64,000 bases of DNA. Origin: Pseudoalteromonas sp. XI10 (GTDB lineage: Bacteria; Pseudomonadota; Gammaproteobacteria; Enterobacterales; Alteromonadaceae). The position numbers and the translations under genes were made by a program. How positions within the stretch are numbered: the stretch's first letter is position 1; each line of letters opens with the position of its first letter. The DNA lies in the NCBI RefSeq assembly GCF_001469895.1, contig NZ_LOPY01000051.1:62001-126000 (forward strand), given 5' to 3'. This document shows, piece after piece, positions 55,417-64,000 of this stretch. Under the pieces are notes generated by a model. The model did no database searches, had not been told where the DNA came from, and saw only the letters and a program-made list of their open reading frames with translations.

Positions 55417-56037
55417 TCACACAACAACGCGAATAGCTAAGGCAATTAAGATCACGCCAATGCCTCTATCAAACCAGTATCCGCTTTTTAAGAAAAATGC
55501 TCGCACTGATGCTTTTGATAACACCAATGATAAAAATGAAAACCATAGCCAAGTCGCCATTGCCATATACACGCCATAACCAGCCTGCACTACAACAGGT
55601 GTTTCAGGGCTTATTACAAGAGTAAACAACGACATAAAAAACAGTGTTGCTTTGGGATTAAGGGCATTGGTAAAAAAGCCGCGTCGAAATGCTTTATACA
55701 CAGATTCAGGCTCAGCAGGAGCAAGGGTTTGCTGTTTACTATCGCTAGGTTTTGCGCTTCGTAAAGCTTGTACGCCTAAGTATGCTAAATAAGCCCCCGC
55801 AAGGTATTTTAAAGCCATGAATAAGCTAGGTGACTGGGATAAAATTAATGCCACACCTAATACACAATAAGCAATATGCAGCAAAATAGCCGCACCAACC
55901 CCAGCACTGGTCCAAAGCGCATTTTTACGACCTTGTTGAATACTTTGCTTTAGTACAATTGCAAAGTCAGGACCTGGGCTTGCTACCGCAAAAAAGTGAG
56001 CTATGGCTATCAATAAAAACTCATCTAAATACTGCAC
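55417..56037 (-). CDS. LysE/RhtB family amino-acid exporter
   Basis: A 206-residue inner-membrane exporter with about six helices. Family signs are the start FLLIAIAHFFAVASPGPDFAIVLKQS with the PGPD loop, GVGAAILLHIAYCVLG, YLAYLGVQALR and GFFTNALNPKATLFF. LysE/RhtB members excrete amino acids such as homoserine, threonine or lysine; the substrate cannot be read. It is first of an operon with the cyclotransferase and the serine hydrolase, which hints at handling of small peptides or amino acids. Confidence 0.9.
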   Translation of the reverse strand: MQYLDEFLLIAIAHFFAVASPGPDFAIVLKQSIQQGRKNALWTSAGVGAAILLHIAYCVLGVALILSQSPSLFMALKYLAGAYLAYLGVQALRSAKPSDSKQQTLAPAEPESVYKAFRRGFFTNALNPKATLFFMSLFTLVISPETPVVVQAGYGVYMAMATWLWFSFLSLVLSKASVRAFFLKSGYWFDRGIGVILIALAIRVVV

Positions 56038-56043
56038 TCAATA

Positions 56044-56826
56044 TTACCCTACTGCTTGTTCATCTAATGCTAATAACAACGGATTTGCACTGTCATTTAC
56101 CAATGCTTTAATTTGCTTTTGTGCTTTTTTATATTGGCTGCGTAAATGAGGTTTTAAAAACTTCTTCGACTGATTATCCCCTTTAAAATGCGTAACAAGC
56201 GCATGCATAAATAGCGTTTGTGGCTCAGTCAGCGCTGCTTGGCGATTAGCATAAGGGTTATAACCGCAGCCACAGCCTCCTTTAAATTGATACACAGTAT
56301 TACTCATCATCACCCCAAAGCCTAAATAGCATGCCAACGCATCGCTCGCTTGCGGTAAGTACTCTTTACCACCGGGAGGTAAGACACCTACATGGTGAAT
56401 CAAAATGGTTGCTAAGGTACCAGCAAAACTTGCCACTAAATCTTGCGGTTGATTGATTTGGTTCGGGTTAAACGAGATATTCACCGGATGATTTGCCGGC
56501 ACAATTAAGCTCGCCTCGCTACCGCGTAAATTGTCTTGAAATTCAAAATGCGGAAACACCTGCGGTGTAAGCCCAGATGGCGCAACTAAGTTAATTGGCC
56601 ACGCCTGCATCCCCGCATAATCAACAACTCGACTAAATACTTTTTCAGCCATTTCACTGACGCTAGACACCCTATCCGGAAAGAACTGTCCGTTAGGTAC
56701 AATGATTTGTGTGTGTTTTAAAAAATATTCACTATCAAAGTGCTCAACAGCCCATAAAAAGGTATCGATTAACCACTGCTGCTCTTGCTCATCAACAAGT
56801 GGGGCTGACTTAAATAACGCTAACAT
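56044..56826 (-). CDS. conserved hypothetical protein, 260 residues
   Basis: I do not recognise a named family. The protein is soluble, without signal peptide. Notable parts are ILIHHVGVLPPGGKEYLPQASDALACYLGFGVMMSNT (about 150-185), which resembles the helix-and-exit layout of some metallohydrolases, and a glycine/cysteine cluster GGCGCGYNPYANRQ (about 193-206) that could bind metal. It begins three bases after the CreA gene stop and ends seven bases before the exporter gene, so it may belong to one long transcript from creA to the hydrolase. Confidence 0.7.
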   Translation of the reverse strand: MLALFKSAPLVDEQEQQWLIDTFLWAVEHFDSEYFLKHTQIIVPNGQFFPDRVSSVSEMAEKVFSRVVDYAGMQAWPINLVAPSGLTPQVFPHFEFQDNLRGSEASLIVPANHPVNISFNPNQINQPQDLVASFAGTLATILIHHVGVLPPGGKEYLPQASDALACYLGFGVMMSNTVYQFKGGCGCGYNPYANRQAALTEPQTLFMHALVTHFKGDNQSKKFLKPHLRSQYKKAQKQIKALVNDSANPLLLALDEQAVG

Positions 56827-56829
56827 AAA

Positions 56830-57300
56830 TTACTCTTGTGATTGTGCCCATTGCCATGCATCCGTATTGTAAAGAGGCACAGTTGATAAAGCATGATGAT
56901 GGCTGCCGCTCGACTCTTTCGTTGAATAAGACAAATATAAAAGTGTGCGTGTTGGCGCATCATAAATACGACGAACTTTTAACGACTTAAACAAAATACT
57001 TTTCGATGATTTAAATACCACTTCGCCCGATTTACTGCGGTCAATTTGTTGTAATTGGTCAGCGGTAATGGGACCTGTTTGACGACAGGCAATAGACATA
57101 TCAGATGGATCAGCAAAATCAAGATTCGCTTCAATATGGCTAATGTGGCAAGTAACCCCGCTTATAAGCGGGTCTTGTTGTGATACCACTTTAATATCTT
57201 TGGTAGTAAATAATCCCAAACTCACCGAAGCAGCATCATCCGAGCAACCGCTCAACAAAATCAGTGGCGCAGTAAGTGCAGCTAATTTTAGTAACTTCAT
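56830..57300 (-). CDS. creA: CreA family lipoprotein
   Basis: A 156-residue protein with a lipoprotein signal (LSGC, C19) and the CreA body: SLGLFTTKDIKVVSQQDPLISGVTCHISHIE, DPSDMSIACRQTGPI and LKVRRIYD. CreA is widely kept, with an unclear role despite its catabolite-regulation name. It is first of a closely packed minus-strand series (creA, hypothetical, LysE-type, GGCT, hydrolase) with gaps under 10 bases or overlaps, so a five-gene operon is possible. It is divergent from a small barrel protein. Confidence 0.9.
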   Translation of the reverse strand: MKLLKLAALTAPLILLSGCSDDAASVSLGLFTTKDIKVVSQQDPLISGVTCHISHIEANLDFADPSDMSIACRQTGPITADQLQQIDRSKSGEVVFKSSKSILFKSLKVRRIYDAPTRTLLYLSYSTKESSGSHHHALSTVPLYNTDAWQWAQSQE

Positions 57301-57403
57301 CCTAGTGTTCCTTATTAAAAAGCGATAGTTGTCCGTTTACAACGATTTGCTTGCTATGTTTCAATACTATCTCAAAATATCTTCAACAACGAGCACCTAA
57401 ACA

Positions 57404-57991
57404 ATGAAAAAATCGCTTGGTTTACTGTGTTTAATGTTCTTAAGTAGTACAGCTCACGCTGACTACTCTATTAGCGCTGGTTTCGGCAAAAACTTTACTA
57501 ACTCGGTGCAAACCGAAGAAAACCTAAAAATTGAGCTTGAGGATGACAGCCATTTTACTGTCAGCCTAGATAGAACCATTGATAATGCTCGTTATGGGTT
57601 CTTTTATTCAGCAACCGAGCTTGATATGAAAGACCAAACCAACAAGCAAGTCGAGATGCAATACCTGCTATTTCAAAGTGCCGTAGAAGTGCCTTTGGCT
57701 GACCGTGTGGTTGGTTTTGTTGGTGCCCAAATTGGCGCAAACCACGTCAGCACTGACTTTGCCGACTCTGATACATATTTTACCTCTGGCCTTTATGCTG
57801 GCGCAGATTATTTATTTACTGAACAAGCACGGGTTTATGTTGAAACTCGCTGGCTGGCAACTATTGTAAATAATGCAAGTAACGTATCGTGCACATTGCC
57901 AACATCAGAAGACGACCAATGTCTATGGCACTTTGATGGTGATGTGTTAAACCAATTTCAGACAAACATCGGTTTTAGTTACCGCTTTTAA
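57404..57991 (+). CDS. small outer-membrane beta-barrel protein
   Basis: A 195-residue exported protein. The signal peptide MKKSLGLLCLMFLSSTAHA precedes alternating polar/hydrophobic strands (YSISAGFGKNF, YGFFYSATELDM, VVGFVGAQIGAN, GLYAGADYLF) and ends in the barrel signature NIGFSYRF with terminal Phe. It resembles the OmpA-like/porin-family eight-stranded barrels, without an OmpA peptidoglycan domain. Two cysteines near the C-terminus may pair. The next gene starts 10 bases later. Confidence 0.8.
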   Translation: MKKSLGLLCLMFLSSTAHADYSISAGFGKNFTNSVQTEENLKIELEDDSHFTVSLDRTIDNARYGFFYSATELDMKDQTNKQVEMQYLLFQSAVEVPLADRVVGFVGAQIGANHVSTDFADSDTYFTSGLYAGADYLFTEQARVYVETRWLATIVNNASNVSCTLPTSEDDQCLWHFDGDVLNQFQTNIGFSYRF

Positions 57992-58001
57992 GGAAGACCC
58001 C

Positions 58002-58331
58002 ATGCCGCACATTGTTATAGAACACTCAGAAGACTTGCCAATTCTGCCACAAGTGTTAGTTGAAAAAGTTCACCAAGCCGTTTTTGACTCAGGCTTATTT
58101 GAGCTTTCGACCATAAAGACTCGTGCAATTGCTTATCAGCATTACGAATTAGGTGAAGGCAAAGATGGCTTTATTCACATCGGCGCATCAATCATGGCAG
58201 GCAGAACCATAGAGCAAAAGCAAATGCTCAGTGAGCAATTACTAAGTTGCTTAAGAACATACTGCCGCCGCTCGTATAGCTTAAGCGTTAATATTTACGA
58301 TATGGATGCTGACATCTACCGTAAGTGTTAG
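58002..58331 (+). CDS. 5-carboxymethyl-2-hydroxymuconate isomerase-like tautomerase
   Basis: A 109-residue tautomerase-superfamily protein of the CHMI type (HpaF). The start MPHIVIEHS places the catalytic proline directly after Met. The core GFIHIGASIMAGRTIEQKQMLSEQLL matches the family's second half. HpaF acts in homoprotocatechuate breakdown, but no other genes of that path are here, so the true substrate is open. It is cotranscribed with the barrel protein (10-base gap), and its stop meets the convergent regulator stop. Confidence 0.85.
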   Translation: MPHIVIEHSEDLPILPQVLVEKVHQAVFDSGLFELSTIKTRAIAYQHYELGEGKDGFIHIGASIMAGRTIEQKQMLSEQLLSCLRTYCRRSYSLSVNIYDMDADIYRKC

Positions 58332-60461
58332 TTACTTTGGTAAATAGGCTGCGGGTAAGCGCTTGATTTCTATCTCAGGCGATAAGTACGCTGTGTAAAC
58401 TAGCCAACGCTCATTGGGTATGTAGGTCAAACCCGATGAGCGACTATAAGCTCGCTCCGGTAAAGCAATTAAATCATAATGCTGCTTACTTGCTAAGTCA
58501 TAGTAGCTAATACGGTAATCACCTAAGCGTTCTTTATAATAATAAATACGCCCCTTATGATACGCGTTCTTTGCCACCAGCAACCATGCATAACTGCGCG
58601 CTAACTTAATATCGTTCACCAGCATTTCTTCAACACCCGTATCATGATGTTTTATCCAAATAGCATGGCGCGAGTTGGTAAATAAAATATCGCCTGATTG
58701 TGTTTCAACGCCATACTGTGCAGGCACTTCAACAGCTTTACCTAGGCTTTTACCTGTTAAGTCATAACGATATAAGTAGTCACCATCAGAAACTAAAATA
58801 TGCTGGCTATCAGTGCTAAACTTGGGTTTAATTGCATGACTAAATGGCAGTTTGATTTGCTGGCTTTGCTCTACTTTGAAATCATAAATATATAAGCGGG
58901 TACTGCCATTGTCATACAATGAAAACAAAATATAGCGTCCATCAGCTGACCAGGTTGGGTCACGAACTTCCCCGGTGTTATGTGCAAAGTCAGTAAGCTG
59001 CTTTCGCGAGCTGCTATCAGGGTTAACAATCCAAAGCTGTGAACTGCCTGATTCATTGGACACATACAGTAGTTTATTTTGCTGCTGATTATATTCAGGG
59101 AATAGCGAGCTAAAATTGGTCGACAACATAGAAAACGGCGAGTTGGCCACTTGTTCGTCTATTTTCAGACGTGTGATCACCTTATCTAAATCCCACTGAT
59201 GGTAATAAACACTGCCATCGCTACTGTAATTAGGTGAACTCATGCCCGCAATTTGCGTGTTGATTAGGGTTTTATTCTTAATGTCAAAGAAGTAGCCATA
59301 ACGTTTACCGCCCTCAACTGCACTAAACGCCAATTGCTCTTTAGAAGGATGCCAATCTACACCATGAATATCAACAAAATCATGAGTTAGCCGTTGGCTT
59401 TGTCCTGTTTTTACATCTATTAAAAACAGCGCTTTTTGGTTGTTTTTAACATTACGCGTAACCACAACTCGCTGTGCATCTGGCGAAAACGACACTGACT
59501 CATACACAGTTTCGCAGTCATCATTACAAGGAATAACTGTTTCTTTTGTTTGTTTTGCCTGTAAATCGAGCAGTTTGATACGAGTGACATAATCACCTGT
59601 CTTGCTTGTATGATCAGCTATGTAGGCCAAGGTTTTACCATCACTACTGATATCAAGATCAGGCGCATAGTTATTACTGCACTCCCCTAGCACGACACTG
59701 GTGGCATTTACCAAAGAGAGTTTTACAATTTCACAGACATCAGAGGCCATACGGTAATAATATAATGTGTTTGCATCTGGGCTAAACACAGAGCGCCCTT
59801 CTGTAAAAGGTGAGTCCGTTAATTGCTTTGCTGGGTGCTCAGGAAAGTGTAAATCACGTAAATATAGGTTATTTGGTTTACCAAGCTGTCGCCATGAATA
59901 CACCAAATAGTGCTGGTCATCAGAAATTGAAGGATAAATCTCACGACCAGGGCTTGCCGTCACGCTTTCGATGCTATTAAGCGGCAACACAAAGCTTGAG
60001 TTAGTTTGCTTTGCAGGCAAAGAGAACAACCAATACATCACAACCAAGCTAATGACACACAAAGCCACAAACAGCTGGCGGAATTGCGCAGCTGTGATAC
60101 GAAAACCCACTGACTTTTCTTTATCGGCTGTACCTATTGGCTCGGGCTTTAATAAAACGCGATAACCCGTTTTACGTAATGTCTCTATGTAAGTTTGTTC
60201 TGGGTCGAGTTCCTTAAATGCTTTTCGTAGATGCCAAATAGCATTTGTTAAGGCTTTTTCACCCACGTAAAAATTGCCTTCCCAAACATTATTGATGAGC
60301 TCTTCACGGGTGATGGGTTCGGGGTAACGCGCCACTAAGCAAGCTAACAACTCAATAAACTTAGGCTGCAAAAGCTGTTCACTACCATTGCAGATCAGTT
60401 TATTTTCGAGTGGGTTAACAATACATGAGCCCAGCTGATAAACGCGATTAGATGTTTCCAT
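58332..60461 (-). CDS. CadC-like membrane transcriptional regulator with periplasmic beta-propeller
   Basis: A 709-residue one-component regulator. Residues about 8-105 are an OmpR/CadC winged helix (LENKLICNGSEQLLQPKFIELL, NNVWEG, AIWHLRKAF, ETLRKTGYRVL). A single helix (about 128-150) crosses the membrane. The rest is a TolB/PD40-type propeller with repeated blades such as SFSPDAQRVV, TWSADGRYILF and FSTDSQHILV. It should sense a periplasmic ligand and bind DNA while in the membrane. It is divergent from the TonB-dependent receptor, 330 bases away, which is its likeliest target (inference). Confidence 0.88.
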   Translation of the reverse strand: METSNRVYQLGSCIVNPLENKLICNGSEQLLQPKFIELLACLVARYPEPITREELINNVWEGNFYVGEKALTNAIWHLRKAFKELDPEQTYIETLRKTGYRVLLKPEPIGTADKEKSVGFRITAAQFRQLFVALCVISLVVMYWLFSLPAKQTNSSFVLPLNSIESVTASPGREIYPSISDDQHYLVYSWRQLGKPNNLYLRDLHFPEHPAKQLTDSPFTEGRSVFSPDANTLYYYRMASDVCEIVKLSLVNATSVVLGECSNNYAPDLDISSDGKTLAYIADHTSKTGDYVTRIKLLDLQAKQTKETVIPCNDDCETVYESVSFSPDAQRVVVTRNVKNNQKALFLIDVKTGQSQRLTHDFVDIHGVDWHPSKEQLAFSAVEGGKRYGYFFDIKNKTLINTQIAGMSSPNYSSDGSVYYHQWDLDKVITRLKIDEQVANSPFSMLSTNFSSLFPEYNQQQNKLLYVSNESGSSQLWIVNPDSSSRKQLTDFAHNTGEVRDPTWSADGRYILFSLYDNGSTRLYIYDFKVEQSQQIKLPFSHAIKPKFSTDSQHILVSDGDYLYRYDLTGKSLGKAVEVPAQYGVETQSGDILFTNSRHAIWIKHHDTGVEEMLVNDIKLARSYAWLLVAKNAYHKGRIYYYKERLGDYRISYYDLASKQHYDLIALPERAYSRSSGLTYIPNERWLVYTAYLSPEIEIKRLPAAYLPK

Positions 60462-60791
60462 TTACTCTAAATAAAACCCCATTTTAGAAGTACAGCAGTA
60501 TAAAGCCCTATCAATTTATCGTAAAAGCAGCCCTTTCACCAGCTTTAACGTTGCAAAACAGTTAACAATGAATATTTCTTAAGCCACTGATTTTAAATAA
60601 ATAGATATTCAATAGATATAAAATAGAGACATAAACGAGCCACCTAAGATTGTAGTTAGGTTCACATTTCTATAAAAATTTTTACGTCAATACCGACCAA
60701 CCAGAGTGTTGTTCACTGTAAATTTTAACTGCCCTTAAAAAGAGCATCACTCTGGTTCTAAAAACTAAAAATAAAACAACTAGGAACGCCT
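60462..60791. other. 330-bp regulatory gap between CadC-like regulator and TonB receptor
   Basis: No gene fits here. The region is A+T-rich and holds TATAAA-like -10 sequence near 60617-60624 with a repeated ATAGATAT, and a perfect 10-bp inverted repeat, AACCAGAGTG (60699-60708) and CACTCTGGTT (60748-60757), in the leader of the receptor gene. AGGA at 60782-60785 is the ribosome-binding site. Confidence 0.6.
60699..60757. repeat. 10-bp inverted repeat in the TonB-receptor leader
   Basis: AACCAGAGTG at 60699-60708 and CACTCTGGTT at 60748-60757 are perfect inverted copies 39 bases apart. The right arm ends 34 bases before the GTG start. They could form a long-loop RNA hairpin or be two half-sites for a regulator. 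Confidence 0.85.
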
Positions 60792-63700
60792 GTGAGAAAT
60801 CTACTAACCAAACCTTGTGCTATTGCACTTGCTGTTGCCAGTGGTTTTAGCCAACATGCATTTGCCAATGAGGCTGAGATTGCCCGCCCTGCCAACACCA
60901 CTCCAGCAGCTAATGAACAAACTGAAGAGCCTGAAAAAATCGTTGTAACGGGTTCACGTATTAAACGTGATAGTTTTTCAATTCCAACACCGCTGGTCAC
61001 AATGGACCGCGAAGCCATTGCCGATACAGGTTTAACCAACTTATCAGATATTTTGGTTGATAATATGCCAGCTCTTAGCGTGAGCATAGGTAACACCACC
61101 AGCCAATCGAGTGTTTCTGCGACCGGTTTATCGACAGTACAACTACGAGATTTAGGTGCTAACCGTACCCTCACACTGATTGATGGTCGCCGAGTTGTTT
61201 CAAACAGCTACAGTGGCAACTATGTCAGTTTAAATACCATTCCGAGCGGTATGGTTGAGCGCGTTGAAATAATCAGTGGCGGTGCATCTGCAACCTATGG
61301 TGCCGATGCTGTAGCAGGTGTGGTGAATATTATCACCCAATCGAAAAAAGAAGGCTTTGATTTTAAAGCGAACACAGGTGAAACCACCGATGGCGGCGGT
61401 AAAGAATTTACCCTTGATTTAAACTACGGTACCTCGTTTGCTGAAGATCGCGGTTACGCCTATTTCAGTGCTAACTGGGACCGTGATTTCGGTATGACTT
61501 TTTACGATCGTAAACGCGCACAAATCGAAGATTCTTACCGCTACGACGATGACCAAATGTGTAATCAGATGCTCACAAAAGACGGTTATCAATGTATGCG
61601 TGACATCACACAAGCTGATTGGGTTAGCAAAAGTGATGGTATTCCGGGCGGTGTGTTCTTAGAAAACAGCCGTAACGACACACAATTTTGGTATGACGGC
61701 CAAACTCTACGTGATGACTGGAAAGGCAACGAAGAAATTTACGGTGTGAATTCTAGGCAATACGTGATGCTTGATGTACCAAGCGATAACGTATCTGCTG
61801 CAGTTAAAGTTGATTATGACTTAACTGACGATGTGATGTTCTACGCGCAAGTTCAATACAGTGAAAGTGGCTCGTTTAACAATAAGTCGCCTGAAGATGA
61901 ATACGAAGGTGCGTATGTACCACGTTATGACCCTACCACTGGCGAGCCCCTTGCTGATGTAGCACCGGGTTACATCCCAATCGACAACCCATATGTTCCG
62001 CAAGAAATCCTCGATGCCAACCCATACAAAGATCGTATTTATTGGGATCGCCGCTTCAGTGAAGTAGGTAATATCAGCACTGATAATACCCGTAAAACTA
62101 TTCGTAGTTGGGCAGGTCTTCAAGGCACATTATTTAACGACGAGTGGGACTGGGATCTATCTGCAAGTTATGGTCGTTTTACCCAACACCAAATTCGCAG
62201 CAATGAATTAAATACTGTAAAACTTAATCAAGCTTTACAAGCAGAAGAATTAGCGGATGGCACCATTCAATGTATTGATGAAGCAGCTCGTGCTGAAGGC
62301 TGTGTGCCAATTAACTTATTTGGTGAGGGATCTATCACCGAAGAGATGGCTGCTTGGATCCGTACCAACCCAATTATTGATACCGAAATAAAACAATACG
62401 GTGTAGTTGGCTACATAGCGGGTGATTTATTTGAATTACCAGCAGGCTCAGTATCTGCAGTATTTGGTGGCGAATACCGTAAAGATAGCCAAGACCTATC
62501 AACCAGCGACGACATGAAAGCAGGCGGTATTACCTTCAACTATGTACCAAATTTTTATGGTGAAGTTGAGGTCTATGAAGCCTTTGCAGAGCTTGCGATC
62601 CCACTTTTAAAAGATGCTCCTTTAGCAAAAAATTTAAGCGCAGAAACTTCATTACGTTTGGCTAACTATAGCATGGAAAACGTCAACACCGTTGCCAGCT
62701 ACAAGCTAGGTGTATTTTGGGAGCCAATCGAAGGCTATGCATTTAGAGCAAACTACGCTCGCGCTCAACGTGCCCCCACAATCACAGAGCTTATGTCACC
62801 ACCGCGTGGCGATTACGACAGCTATGATGATATTTGTGACGGTTTAACGGCAACATCAACTAAAGCAGGTCACGACAACTGCCGCAAAGAGCCGACGTTA
62901 GCTGCGCAACTTGCTGCTGATCCTAACTTTGAATTTAGCGATGAGAACAACAGTTACTCTCCAGGGGCAGGTAACGAAAATCTAAAAGAAGAAACCGCTG
63001 ATACTTATACCTTTGGTGTGACAGTGGCTCCTGCCTTTTTAGAAAACTTTAATCTTGCCGTTGATTACTACGATATTGCTATTGTTGATGCGATTTCGCA
63101 GATCAGCAATGAAAACATCATGCGTGAATGTTACGACTCAGAAGCAGCATGGGGTGAAGACAACGTATTTTGTAATGATATTACCCGTAATAGCGAAGGT
63201 AACATTATCAAAATTCTTCAGCGTCAATATAACCTCGATGAGCTAACTGCACGTGGTTATGATGTAGTTGCACAGTACAAATTAGACTTAGATAACCTAG
63301 GTCAGTTGTCATTTAAACTAGATTACAACCATGTAATCGAAAACTCGCAAACCTATGAAGGACTTGATGGCAGCTTAGTAACCAGTCACTACGCAGGTTA
63401 CGGCAGCAGCAAAGATAAAGCCTCAATGTCACTTACATGGCGTAACGATAACTTGCGTATTCGCTGGCGTACAAATTACTTAGGCTCGTTTAAAGCAAGC
63501 CAGAGTCTTGAAGAAGATTATCAAGAGTATATTGCAGAAAATGATGCCCGCTGTGAGGCTAGTGAAGATACTTGTATCAGTAATCCAGAAAAACTTGCCT
63601 ACCAAGATTATGGCTCGTTCTTAAAACACAGCCTTTCAGCGTCTTACACCATGTCACTTGGTGAACAGAGCCAATTGCGCGTATTCGGTGGTGTGAATAA

Positions 63701-63812
63701 CGTGTTTGATAATAAAGGTGACTTTTATCCATATGGCCGTGGTAACTACTACAGCGCATACGGCGGTGGTGCTGGTCGCTACGTGTATGTAGGTGCTCAA
63801 TATAGCTTTTAA
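60792..63812 (+). CDS. TonB-dependent outer-membrane receptor
   Basis: A 1006-residue receptor that takes up a substrate with energy from TonB. The signal peptide ends at HAFA-NE; a TonB-box region EKIVVTGSRIKRDS follows; the plug (about 55-170) contains VQLRDLGANRTLTLIDGRRVV and VERVEIISGGASATYGADAVAGVVNII; a 22-strand barrel fills the remainder and ends in GRYVYVGAQYSF with terminal Phe. This subgroup is typical of marine gammaproteobacteria, and peptides, glycans or other nutrients are possible substrates. It starts with GTG behind AGGA. Several Asp/Glu/Cys-rich loops are predicted to face outwards. Confidence 0.92.
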   Translation: MRNLLTKPCAIALAVASGFSQHAFANEAEIARPANTTPAANEQTEEPEKIVVTGSRIKRDSFSIPTPLVTMDREAIADTGLTNLSDILVDNMPALSVSIGNTTSQSSVSATGLSTVQLRDLGANRTLTLIDGRRVVSNSYSGNYVSLNTIPSGMVERVEIISGGASATYGADAVAGVVNIITQSKKEGFDFKANTGETTDGGGKEFTLDLNYGTSFAEDRGYAYFSANWDRDFGMTFYDRKRAQIEDSYRYDDDQMCNQMLTKDGYQCMRDITQADWVSKSDGIPGGVFLENSRNDTQFWYDGQTLRDDWKGNEEIYGVNSRQYVMLDVPSDNVSAAVKVDYDLTDDVMFYAQVQYSESGSFNNKSPEDEYEGAYVPRYDPTTGEPLADVAPGYIPIDNPYVPQEILDANPYKDRIYWDRRFSEVGNISTDNTRKTIRSWAGLQGTLFNDEWDWDLSASYGRFTQHQIRSNELNTVKLNQALQAEELADGTIQCIDEAARAEGCVPINLFGEGSITEEMAAWIRTNPIIDTEIKQYGVVGYIAGDLFELPAGSVSAVFGGEYRKDSQDLSTSDDMKAGGITFNYVPNFYGEVEVYEAFAELAIPLLKDAPLAKNLSAETSLRLANYSMENVNTVASYKLGVFWEPIEGYAFRANYARAQRAPTITELMSPPRGDYDSYDDICDGLTATSTKAGHDNCRKEPTLAAQLAADPNFEFSDENNSYSPGAGNENLKEETADTYTFGVTVAPAFLENFNLAVDYYDIAIVDAISQISNENIMRECYDSEAAWGEDNVFCNDITRNSEGNIIKILQRQYNLDELTARGYDVVAQYKLDLDNLGQLSFKLDYNHVIENSQTYEGLDGSLVTSHYAGYGSSKDKASMSLTWRNDNLRIRWRTNYLGSFKASQSLEEDYQEYIAENDARCEASEDTCISNPEKLAYQDYGSFLKHSLSASYTMSLGEQSQLRVFGGVNNVFDNKGDFYPYGRGNYYSAYGGGAGRYVYVGAQYSF

Positions 63813-63848
63813 CCGTTTCATATGAAGATCCCCAGCTAGGCTGACATC

Positions 63849-63878
63849 AAAGGCGCATTTTTATTGCGCCTTTTATCT
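63849..63878. terminator. terminator after TonB-dependent receptor
   Basis: AAAGGCGCA (63849-63857) pairs with TGCGCCTTTT (from 63865) across a T-rich loop. It can serve both the receptor gene and the convergent gene whose stop lies within it. Confidence 0.75.
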
Positions 63879-64000
63879 TTTCCAGCTTTGCATCTCAACT
63901 AATCGAGACTCAGTACGTGCATATTCAAACGCCAGTTTTTGCCCTTGATATAAATCACTAATACCCACCTCGGCCGAAATCACCAGTAATCGGCTGCGAT
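63873..64000 (-). CDS. C-terminal fragment of unrecognised protein (right edge)
   Basis: A minus-strand frame enters from the right edge and stops with TAA at 63873-63875, inside the terminator hairpin. The last 42 residues read as a soluble tail with ISAEVGISDLYQGQKLAFEY and ending RLVEMQSWKR. I do not recognise it. The lack of stops and its position against a terminator support a real gene. Confidence 0.55.
   Translation of the reverse strand, partial: RSRLLVISAEVGISDLYQGQKLAFEYARTESRLVEMQSWKR

Overview
The window is a single continuous stretch of chromosome from a marine gammaproteobacterium. Gene content and protein style point to Pseudoalteromonas or a close relative in Alteromonadales: low-GC coding, rpsU-yqeY-dnaG-rpoD, dusB-fis, gsk, kdkA, a large TonB-dependent receptor, and EAL/GGDEF proteins. 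The genus is an inference from the sequence alone. Coding density is very high and nearly every gene is an ordinary housekeeping or envelope gene. I saw no tRNA, rRNA, insertion sequence, prophage or CRISPR array.

Layout. 1-8 kb: the tail of an unrecognised gene, a 2OG-Fe(II) oxygenase, ubiquinone genes ubiC-ubiA, a solitary FliL-like protein, glpE-glpG, and the threonine-degrading pair kbl-tdh. 6.5-16.5 kb: a lipopolysaccharide core region with gmhB, a GT9 heptosyltransferase, kdkA, two less familiar glycosyltransferases, a Wzi-like outer-membrane protein, gmhA-hldE and waaA. 16.5-24.2 kb: a DUF1415 protein, the ydbH-ynbE-ydbL envelope lipid-transport operon and purL. 24.4-34 kb: mltF, an overlooked 56-residue basic ORF, tadA, gsk, glsA, rpoH (with a perfect CIRCE-type operator), and ftsY/ftsE/ftsX, where FtsY carries a long 15-residue tandem repeat. 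34-42 kb: rsmD, the macromolecular-synthesis genes rpsU-yqeY-dnaG-rpoD, then prmA and dusB-fis. 42-46 kb: purH and purD, with an exported methyltransferase gene directly upstream of purD.

46-64 kb is more accessory: a 7TM-EAL protein, a DUF2797 protein, a CBS/PAS/GGDEF/EAL protein, a histone-deacetylase-like hydrolase, an operon of a LysE exporter, gamma-glutamylcyclotransferase and a class C beta-lactamase-like hydrolase, a CreA lipoprotein with an unknown partner, a small outer-membrane barrel, a tautomerase, and a CadC-like membrane regulator divergent from a 1006-residue TonB-dependent receptor. The window ends inside an unrecognised minus-strand gene.

The observations most worth a second look are the exact CIRCE inverted repeat at the start of the predicted rpoH transcript, the FtsY repeat domain, the unannotated basic small protein, the six-copy heptanucleotide repeat beside the ydbH ribosome-binding site, the 10-bp inverted repeat in the TonB-receptor leader, and the exported methyltransferase linked to purD. 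I found no clear-cut new multi-gene system; the rest reads as well-conserved core chromosome.
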